Positions 57,846 through 64,000 of a stretch of DNA of 64,000 bases are shown piece after piece. The notes beneath the pieces are model-generated. The model worked only from the letters and a program-made list of their open reading frames with translations. It ran no database searches and was not told the origin of the DNA. Where the stretch lies: the NCBI RefSeq assembly GCF_000745345.1, contig NZ_JQNR01000005.1, forward strand, positions 3,658,001 to 3,722,000. The letters are read 5' to 3'. Position 1 is the first letter of the stretch; each line of letters begins with the position of its first letter. The translations under genes and the position numbers were made by a program. This stretch comes from Actinacidiphila yeochonensis CN732. GTDB taxonomy: Bacteria; Actinomycetota; Actinomycetes; Streptomycetales; Streptomycetaceae.

Positions 57846-59468
57846 TCAGTTCTCGTCGTTCTCGTCGTGCGCGTTCTGGTTGTTCTTCTGCGGCTCGGGC
57901 TCGTCGTCGATCCAGCCCATCGTCCGTTCCACGGCCTTGAGCCAGTTGCGGTACTCGCGGTCGCGGACCGCGGCGTCCATGCCGGGCGTCCACTCCGCCG
58001 CCCGCCGCCAGTTGGCCCGCAGCGCGTCGGTGTCCGGCCAGAAGCCGACGGCCAGGCCGGCCGCGTAGGCGGCGCCCAGGCAGGTGGTCTCGGCGACCAT
58101 CGGGCGCACCACGGGAGCGTCCAGCACGTCGGCGAGGGTCTGCATGAGCAGGTTGTCGGAGGTCATGCCGCCGTCGACCTTCAGCGCGGCCAGCTCGACG
58201 CCGGAGTCCTTGGTCATCGCGTCGGCGATCTCCCGGGTCTGCCAGGCGGTCGCCTCCAGCACCGCCCGGGCGATGTGCGCCTTGGTGACGTAGCGGGTCA
58301 GCCCGGCGATCACGCCGCGCGCGTCGTCCCGCCAGTACGGGGCGAACAGGCCGGAGAAGGCGGGCACGAAGTAGGCGCCGCCGTTGTCCTCCACCGTCAG
58401 GGCCAGCGTCTCGATCTCGGCGGCGGTGCTGATCAGCCCCATCTGGTCGCGCATCCACTGCACCAGCGAGCCGGTGACCGCGATCGAGCCCTCCAGCGCG
58501 TAGACGGGCGGCTGCTCGCCGATCCGGTAGCCGACCGTGGTGATCAGGCCGTTGTGCGAGTCCACGGGGGTGTCACCGGTGTTCATCAGCATGAAGGTGC
58601 CGGTGCCGTACGTGGACTTGGCCTCGCCCTGGGCGAAGCAGGTCTGGCCGAAGAGCGCCGCCTGCTGGTCGCCGAGCGCCGAGGCCACCGGCACGTCGTC
58701 CAGCCCGCCGACGCCGGTGGTGCCGTACACCTCGGAGGAGGAGCCGATCCGCGGCAGCACCGCGGCCGGCACGCCGATCGCGTCGAGGATCTCCTGGTCC
58801 CAGTCGAGGGTGCGCAGGTCCATCAGCAGGGTGCGGGAGGCGTTGGTGACGTCGGTGACGTGGACGCCGCCGTCCGGGCCGCCGGTCAGGTTCCAGATGA
58901 CCCAGGAGTCCATGGTGCCGAAGAGGATGTCCCCGGCCTCGGCCCGCTCCCGCAGCCCCTCGACGTTGTCCAGCAGCCAGCGGATCTTCGGGCCGGCGAA
59001 GTAGGAGGCCAGCGGCAGCCCGGTGGTGGCGCGGAACCGGTCCTGGCCGCCGGTGCGGCCCAGCTCGCGGCACAGGGCGTCGGTGCGGGTGTCCTGCCAC
59101 ACCAGGGCGTTGTGCACGGGCTCGCCGGTGTGCCGGTCCCACAGCAGGGTGGTCTCGCGCTGGTTGGTGATGCCGATCGCCTTGACGTCGCCGGGGGTGA
59201 AGCCGGGCACGTCCTGGCCGGCCTTCGCGACGGCGCCGGCCACCACCTCCTGGACGTTGGCCCAGATCTCGGCCGCGTCGTGTTCGACCCACCCCGGCTT
59301 GGGGAAGATCTGCTGGTGCTCCTTCTGGTCGACGGCGACGATCCGGCCGTCACGGTCGAAGACGATGCATCGGCTGGAAGTGGTGCCCTGGTCGATGGCG
59401 GCGATGAACGGTCCGGTGCCGTGCGAGCCGGCGGGGGAGGGGGTCGGTGTGGTGGAGGCGTCGGTCAC
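57846..59468 (-). CDS. glpK: Glycerol kinase
   Basis: This 540-aa FGGY kinase phosphorylates glycerol. GTG 59468 has GAGGAG 6 nt upstream. FIAAIDQGTTSSRCIVFDRDG is the phosphate-1 motif; WQDTRT, PYWRDDARGVIAGLT and the C-terminal LKVDGGMTSDNLLMQ are family signatures. There is a Thr/Pro-rich extension of about 18 residues at the start and an unusual Asn/Asp/Glu-rich tail (QKNNQNAHDENDEN). It is middle gene of the glycerol operon. Confidence 0.97.
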   Translation of the reverse strand: MTDASTTPTPSPAGSHGTGPFIAAIDQGTTSSRCIVFDRDGRIVAVDQKEHQQIFPKPGWVEHDAAEIWANVQEVVAGAVAKAGQDVPGFTPGDVKAIGITNQRETTLLWDRHTGEPVHNALVWQDTRTDALCRELGRTGGQDRFRATTGLPLASYFAGPKIRWLLDNVEGLRERAEAGDILFGTMDSWVIWNLTGGPDGGVHVTDVTNASRTLLMDLRTLDWDQEILDAIGVPAAVLPRIGSSSEVYGTTGVGGLDDVPVASALGDQQAALFGQTCFAQGEAKSTYGTGTFMLMNTGDTPVDSHNGLITTVGYRIGEQPPVYALEGSIAVTGSLVQWMRDQMGLISTAAEIETLALTVEDNGGAYFVPAFSGLFAPYWRDDARGVIAGLTRYVTKAHIARAVLEATAWQTREIADAMTKDSGVELAALKVDGGMTSDNLLMQTLADVLDAPVVRPMVAETTCLGAAYAAGLAVGFWPDTDALRANWRRAAEWTPGMDAAVRDREYRNWLKAVERTMGWIDDEPEPQKNNQNAHDENDEN

Positions 59469-59675
59469 GGTGTGCTCCTCGGTACGGGTGGGCGGCGCCG
59501 GTGCGGGCCGCGGCGCGGCCGGGCGGGCGGCACGGCGGGCGCGGGCGGCGGCACGGCGGGCGGGCTGCCGGGCCGCGGGCCGGACGGCGGGCGGCCCGGC
59601 CTGGACGGCGGACGGGAGGCCGGCGGGGGCCGCGGTCCCCGGGACGCTCGCCCGGGGACCGGAGACCCCGGGCGG

Positions 59676-60434
59676 TTACGTGAAGGCGAGCCGGTAGAGC
59701 CCGCCGGCCACGGCGGCGCCCACCAGCGGGCCGACCACCGGTATCCAGGCGTAGCCCCAGTCGGAACGGCCCTTGTTGGGCAGCGGCAGCAGCGCGTGCA
59801 CGATCCGCGGGCCCAGGTCGCGGGCCGGGTTGATGGCGTATCCGGTCGGCCCGCCCAGCGACAGGCCGATCCCCACCACCACCAGCGAGGTCAGCAGGAT
59901 GCCCAGGCCGTTGAGGGCCAGCCCCTTGGTCATGCCCTGGGTGAGGATGAACAGCACCAGCGCGAAGGTCGCGATGGCCTCGGTGAGCAGGTTCTGCACC
60001 GGGTTGCGGATCTCCGGGCCGGTGGAGAAGACGCCCAGCACCGGCCCGCCGGCCGGGTCGTCCCGCAGCCCCTCGACGACCTCCGGATCGGTCAGGTGGG
60101 CCTGGAACTGGCCGAGATAGGCCCCCCACACCAGCACCGCGCCGATGATCGCACCGGCGAACTGGCCGATCAGGTAGTACGGCACGGTGCTCCACTCGCC
60201 GGTCTTGATCGCCACGCCCAGCGTAACCGCCGGGTTGAGCTGGCCGCCGGAGTAGCCGTTGGCGATGTACGCGCCGGCCAGCACCGCGAAGCCCCAGCCG
60301 AACGCGATCGCGACCCAGCCGGCGCTCTGCGCCTTGGACCGCTTGAGGGTCACGGCCGCGCAGACGCCGCCGCCGAGCAGGATGAGGACGGCGGTCCCGA
60401 AGAGCTCGCCGATCACTATGTGGCCGTTGGACAC
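59676..60434 (-). CDS. glpF: Glycerol uptake facilitator (MIP/aquaporin family)
   Basis: This is a 252-aa channel with six membrane segments. Both pore motifs are present: NPA in GGQLNPAVTLG (about residue 68) and NPARD in GYAINPARDLGPR (about 203). The Asp after NPAR marks a glycerol-conducting rather than water-only channel. GTG 60434 has AAGGGAG 5 nt upstream. It is first of the operon. The 207-bp gap to glpK (59469-59675) is extremely GC-rich with CGGCGGGC-type repeats and no gene. Confidence 0.96.
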   Translation of the reverse strand: MSNGHIVIGELFGTAVLILLGGGVCAAVTLKRSKAQSAGWVAIAFGWGFAVLAGAYIANGYSGGQLNPAVTLGVAIKTGEWSTVPYYLIGQFAGAIIGAVLVWGAYLGQFQAHLTDPEVVEGLRDDPAGGPVLGVFSTGPEIRNPVQNLLTEAIATFALVLFILTQGMTKGLALNGLGILLTSLVVVGIGLSLGGPTGYAINPARDLGPRIVHALLPLPNKGRSDWGYAWIPVVGPLVGAAVAGGLYRLAFT

Positions 60435-60488
60435 ATCGACTCCCTTGTCTCACGTCCAGGTGCGGCGACCTTCGAAATCCATCCGGTG

Positions 60489-60543
60489 TTCGACATTGTC
60501 GACCGCAGGTCGAAAGTCTCGTACGTGGACTTCCGGAGGTCAA
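60489..60543 (-). promoter_or_regulatory. glpF promoter with GylR-type operator
   Basis: On the minus strand TTGACC (60538-60543), a 17-nt spacer and GAGACT (60515-60520) form the promoter. TTCGACATTGTCGAC (60489-60503) just downstream matches 14 of 15 bases of the site near gylR. The rest of the 357-bp gap (60435-60791) is featureless. Confidence 0.75.
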
Positions 60544-60791
60544 GAGCGGCGTAACGGACGGTTCGCCACACCGGCAGCACGGCGCCACGGAGCCGGCGGC
60601 ACGGCTCCCACCTGCCCGGACGCGCCGGAATCACGCCTCGAAGGGGCCGCCGGCGCCGGCACGCGCCCGCCCCTGGAAGGCGCGCGCGTCCGTCGGCCCC
60701 CGAGCTCCCGGGCGGGCCGGGCCGGCGGCGGAAACCCCCCGCGGAGCCGCGGGACCGGAAGCGCGAACGCGGACCGGAGGCGGCCCGCGGG

Positions 60792-61556
60792 TCAGAAGCG
60801 GCCGGCCCCCAGATCCCGGGAGACCGCCCGCGCGCAGTCGCGGACCGAGGCCACCAGCCGGGGCCGGACCGCGCCGTCCTCGCAGACCCGCTCCACCGCG
60901 CCGGTCACCCCGACCGCGCCCACCGGCATCCGGCGCCGGTCGTAGACGGGCGCGGCCACGGAGGCCACCCCCTCCCACGTCTCCTCCAGGTCCGCCGCCC
61001 AGCCCTGCGCCCGCACCAGCGCCAGCGTCTCCTCGAACTCCGCCGCCCCCGTCACCGTGCGGGGGGTCAGCGCCGCGCGCTCGCCCTCGGCCGCCTCGTT
61101 GTGGGCCACCGGGTCGAAGGCCGCGAGCACCTTGCCCAGCGCGGTGGAGTGCAGCGGCTGCATGGCCCCCACCTCCAGCACCTGGCGGCTGTCGTCGGGC
61201 CGGAAGACGTGGTGCACCACCAGCACCCCCTGCTGGTGCAGCACCCCCAGGTACGCGGCCTCACCGCTGGACCGGGCCAGGTCGTCGGTCCACACCAGGG
61301 CCCGGGCGCGCAACTCGTGCACGTCCAGGTAGCTGTTGCCCAGCCGCAGCAGCTCCGCGCCGAGCTGGTACCGGCCGGTCGCCGGGTCCTGCTCCACGAA
61401 GCCCTCCTGCTGGAGCGTGCGCAGGATGCCGTGCGCGGTGCCCTTGGCCAGGCCGAGCGAGGACGCCACGTCCGACAGCCCGAGTCGGCGCTCCCCGCCG
61501 GCCAGCAGGCGCAGGATCGACGCGGCGCGTTCCAGCGACTGGATGGGACCTGGCAT
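60792..61556 (-). CDS. gylR: IclR family glycerol operon repressor
   Basis: This is a 254-aa repressor. The winged helix (residues 1-70) reads IQSLERAASILRLLAGGERR, with LSDVASSLGLAKGTAHGILRT as the helix-turn-helix. The IclR sensor domain follows, with MQPLHSTALGKVLAAF and GVASVAAPVYDRR. Sequence and position upstream of glpFKD identify GylR, which in S. coelicolor represses the glycerol operon and itself. ATG 61556 (GGAG 8 nt before) is preferred to GTG 61571. Confidence 0.93.
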   Translation of the reverse strand: MPGPIQSLERAASILRLLAGGERRLGLSDVASSLGLAKGTAHGILRTLQQEGFVEQDPATGRYQLGAELLRLGNSYLDVHELRARALVWTDDLARSSGEAAYLGVLHQQGVLVVHHVFRPDDSRQVLEVGAMQPLHSTALGKVLAAFDPVAHNEAAEGERAALTPRTVTGAAEFEETLALVRAQGWAADLEETWEGVASVAAPVYDRRRMPVGAVGVTGAVERVCEDGAVRPRLVASVRDCARAVSRDLGAGRF

Positions 61557-61663
61557 GACGGGCGGCTCCACAACTCACGCGGGGGACGGCGGGGCAAGGG
61601 CGACGACGCGCCGGTAGAGGTCCGGTGGACGTGCGCCACCATGCGCCGGCGTGCGCCGGCCCA

Positions 61664-61678
61664 TTCGACATTGTCGAA
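61664..61678. promoter_or_regulatory. GylR-type operator upstream of gylR
   Basis: TTCGACA-T-TGTCGAA is a perfect 15-bp palindrome 107 bp before the gylR start. It is nearly identical to the glpF site. The rest of the gap to metH (61679-61934) shows only a weak -10-like TACCCT at 61818-61823 and GC-rich hairpins; I do not see a riboswitch core. Confidence 0.8.
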
Positions 61679-61934
61679 CGGTGGCGCCCCCCATCATCGC
61701 AGAGAGTCGATTCTCCGCCACCCGTGCGCTACCCGTGTGCCGTCCGGACGCCACCGTGTGCGGGCCGGTTGCCACTCGTCCGCACCGGGGATGCGGCCTC
61801 GGCGAAGCGCTCCGGCTACCCTGGCGGGGTGCGTGTCCGCCGCGGGCGCGCGGGTCGCCGGTCCGCCGGGGCCCGAGCGCGGACCGGGACGGACACGGCA
61901 TAGCCGACAGCCGTCGCATCCAGGGAGACAGCAC

Positions 61935-64000
61935 ATGGCCTCGCCGTCCTCGTCCGCGTCCACCGCGCCCAGCGCCGCGGACCCCGTCCGCATCGCCGCG
62001 CTGCGCGAGGCGCTCGCCTCGCGCGTCGTCGTCGCCGACGGCGCCATGGGCACCATGCTCCAGGCACAGGACCCCACGCTGGACGACTTCCAGCAGCTCG
62101 AAGGGTGCAACGAGGTCCTCAACGTCACCCGCCCGGACATCGTGCGCTCCGTCCACGAGGCGTACTTCCAGGCCGGCGTGGACTGCGTGGAGACCAACAC
62201 CTTCGGCGCCAACCACTCCGCCATGGGCGAGTACGGCATCACCGACCGCATCGGGGAGCTGTCCGAGGCCGGCGCCCGGCTGGCCCGCGAGGTCGCCGAC
62301 GGCTTCGCCGCCGACGGCCGCCGCCGCTGGGTGCTCGGCTCCATCGGCCCGGGCACGAAGCTGCCCACCCTCGGCCACACCACCTACGCCACGCTGCGCG
62401 ACGGCTACGAGGCCAACGCGGCCGGCCTGATCGCCGGCGGCGCCGACGCCCTGGTCGTCGAGACGATGCAGGACCTGCTCCAGGTCAAGGCCGCCCTCGT
62501 CGGCTCCCGCCGGGCGATGGCCGCCGCGGGCGTGCAGGTGCCGCTGATCTGCTCGGTCGCCGTGGAGACCACCGGCACGATGCTGCTCGGCTCCGAGATC
62601 GGCGCCGCGCTGACCGCCCTGGAGCCGCTGGGGATCGACCTGATCGGCCTGAACTGCTCCACGGGCCCGGCCGAGATGAGCGAGCACCTGCGCTACCTCG
62701 CCCGGCACTCCCGCATCCCGCTGACCTGCATGCCCAACGCCGGCCTGCCGGTCCTCACCAAGGACGGCGCCCACTACCCGCTGTCGCCCAGCGAACTGGC
62801 CGACGCCCACGAGGTGTTCGCCCAGGAGTACGGGCTGTCCCTGGTCGGCGGCTGCTGCGGCACCACGCCGGAGCACCTGCGCCAGCTGGTCGAGCGGATC
62901 GGCGGCCACGACCTCACCCCGCGCAACCCGCGCCCCGAGGCCGGCGCCGCGTCGCTCTACCAGACCGTGCCCTTCCGGCAGGACACCACGTACCTGGCGA
63001 TCGGCGAGCGCACCAACGCCAACGGCTCCAAGAAGTTCCGCGAGGCCATGCTGGAGGGCCGGTGGGAGGACTGCGTGGAGATGGCGCGCGACCAGATCCG
63101 CGAGGGGGCCCACCTGCTCGACCTGTGCGTCGACTACGTGGGCCGGGACGGCGCCGCCGACATGGCGGAGATCGCCGGCCGGCTCGCCACCGCCTCGACG
63201 CTGCCGATCGTGCTGGACTCCACCGAGGTCGACGTCCTCCAGGCCGGCCTGGAGAAGCTCGGCGGCCGCGCGGTGCTCAACTCCGTCAACTACGAGGACG
63301 GCGACGGCCCGGATTCCCGGTTCGCCCGCGTCACGCGGCTGGCCCAGGAGCACGGCGCCGCGCTGATCGCGCTGACCATCGACGAGGAGGGGCAGGCCCG
63401 CACCGTCGAGAAGAAGGTCGAGATCGCCGAGCGGCTGATCGACGACCTCACCGGCAACTGGGGCATCCTCGAGTCCGACATCCTCATCGACTGCCTCACC
63501 TTCACCATCTGCACCGGCCAGGAGGAGTCCCGCAAGGACGGCGTGGCCACCATCGAGGCCATCCGCGAACTCAAGCGCCGCCACCCCGAGGTACAGACCA
63601 CCCTCGGCCTGTCCAACATCTCCTTCGGCCTCAACCCGGCCGCCCGCGTGGTCCTCAACTCCGTCTTCCTGGACGAGTGCGTGAAGGCCGGCCTGGACTC
63701 GGCGATCGTGCACGCCTCCAAGATCCTGCCGATCGCCCGCCTTGAGGAGGAGCAGGCCAAGGCCGCGCTCGACCTGATCTACGACCGGCGCGCCGAGGGC
63801 TACGACCCGCTCCAGCGGCTGATGGAGCTCTTCGAGGGCGTCAGCACCTCCTCGATGAAGGCCGGCAAGGCCGAGGAGCTGGCCGCGCTGCCGCTGGACG
63901 AGCGCCTCAAGCGCCGCATCATCGACGGCGAGAAGAACGGCCTCACCGACGACCTCGACGCGGCGCTGGCCGAGCGGCCCGCCCTGGAGATCGTCAACGA
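61935..64000 (+). CDS. metH: Cobalamin-dependent methionine synthase (partial)
   Basis: The first 688 codons are present and the gene continues past the window. Order: homocysteine-binding barrel (about 20-325) with the start ASRVVVADGAMGTML and zinc Cys residues in LNCSTG (about 239) and GGCCGT (about 303-304). The pterin-binding barrel follows (about 353-610, IGERTNANGSKKF, LDLCVDYVGRDG, LGLSNISFGLNP). The start of the B12 cap domain (MELFEGVSTSS) follows. It methylates homocysteine using methyl-tetrahydrofolate. A GGGAGA site lies 7 nt before ATG 61935. Confidence 0.97.
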   Translation, partial: MASPSSSASTAPSAADPVRIAALREALASRVVVADGAMGTMLQAQDPTLDDFQQLEGCNEVLNVTRPDIVRSVHEAYFQAGVDCVETNTFGANHSAMGEYGITDRIGELSEAGARLAREVADGFAADGRRRWVLGSIGPGTKLPTLGHTTYATLRDGYEANAAGLIAGGADALVVETMQDLLQVKAALVGSRRAMAAAGVQVPLICSVAVETTGTMLLGSEIGAALTALEPLGIDLIGLNCSTGPAEMSEHLRYLARHSRIPLTCMPNAGLPVLTKDGAHYPLSPSELADAHEVFAQEYGLSLVGGCCGTTPEHLRQLVERIGGHDLTPRNPRPEAGAASLYQTVPFRQDTTYLAIGERTNANGSKKFREAMLEGRWEDCVEMARDQIREGAHLLDLCVDYVGRDGAADMAEIAGRLATASTLPIVLDSTEVDVLQAGLEKLGGRAVLNSVNYEDGDGPDSRFARVTRLAQEHGAALIALTIDEEGQARTVEKKVEIAERLIDDLTGNWGILESDILIDCLTFTICTGQEESRKDGVATIEAIRELKRRHPEVQTTLGLSNISFGLNPAARVVLNSVFLDECVKAGLDSAIVHASKILPIARLEEEQAKAALDLIYDRRAEGYDPLQRLMELFEGVSTSSMKAGKAEELAALPLDERLKRRIIDGEKNGLTDDLDAALAERPALEIVN

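Noticed and set aside
59469..59675. Small gene in the glpF-glpK gap
   Set aside because: The gap is an Ala/Arg/Gly-coding CGGCGGGC repeat tract without start context on either strand.
61679..61934. Cobalamin or SAH riboswitch upstream of metH
   Set aside because: The region is GC-rich and can form hairpins, but I could not find the conserved core words of either class.

Overview
The window is about 72% GC, with GC-biased third codon positions, many GTG starts, strong AAGGAG-type ribosome binding sites and long antisense shadow ORFs. It encodes mycothiol ligase MshC, a chaplin, DUF397/XRE pairs, F420-type oxidoreductases and an MsiK-type sugar importer without its own ATPase. Together these point to a Streptomyces chromosome. 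From memory, the order chaplin - histidine phosphatase - DUF3090 - SCO1664-like - mshC - PAC2 ... glpD/glpK/glpF - gylR - metH follows the S. coelicolor SCO1657-SCO1674 neighbourhood. I could not check this by alignment.

1-31 kb is accessory and rich in carbohydrate enzymes. 1-10.3 kb is a glycan-use locus: two ABC permeases (one partial), a lipoprotein binding protein, a LacI regulator, a GH35 beta-galactosidase, a secreted GH5 enzyme with a ricin-type lectin domain, and a GH2 beta-mannosidase. The GH35 and GH5 genes share an 18-bp operator-like palindrome. Then come an AhpD-like protein, a FAD oxidoreductase/SRPBCC pair, a tandem-Nudix protein, a GH95 alpha-L-fucosidase, an XRE/DUF397 pair and a large secreted GH2 beta-galactosidase. 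Next are an intergenic stretch with three degenerate 38-bp repeats, a YqeY-like protein, a decayed MarR/EamA pair, an SDR, a DinB-like protein, an MFS exporter and the divergent katG/Fur-family pair. Gene fragments lie next to a tRNA-Leu(GAG).

31.8-46.5 kb is the conserved backbone: M20 peptidase, single-domain sortase-anchored chaplin with a structured leader, DUF5703, an acidic hypothetical protein, a RecD2-like protein without a P-loop, an aldo/keto reductase, an LLM oxidoreductase, a histidine phosphatase, DUF3090, an SCO1664-like protein, mshC and PAC2.

46.5-56 kb is a complete-looking L-fucose uptake and oxidation island: fuconate dehydratase, ketodeoxyfuconate dehydrogenase, RbsABC-like importer, fucose dehydrogenase, fuconolactonase and a FadR-type regulator. 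It sits between PAC2 and the glycerol operon. A 10-bp motif is shared by the fuconate dehydratase promoter and the regulator's own upstream region. The GH95 fucosidase at 15-17.5 kb could supply fucose. 56.2-61.6 kb is glpF-glpK-glpD with gylR, and matching TTCGACA-T-TGTCGAA operators lie upstream of glpF and gylR. metH begins at 61.9 kb and runs off the window.

Three genes (GH5, GH95, MarR) each show a reading-frame break of the same sign, one base missing in a GC-rich stretch. Homopolymer sequencing error must be weighed against true mutation.
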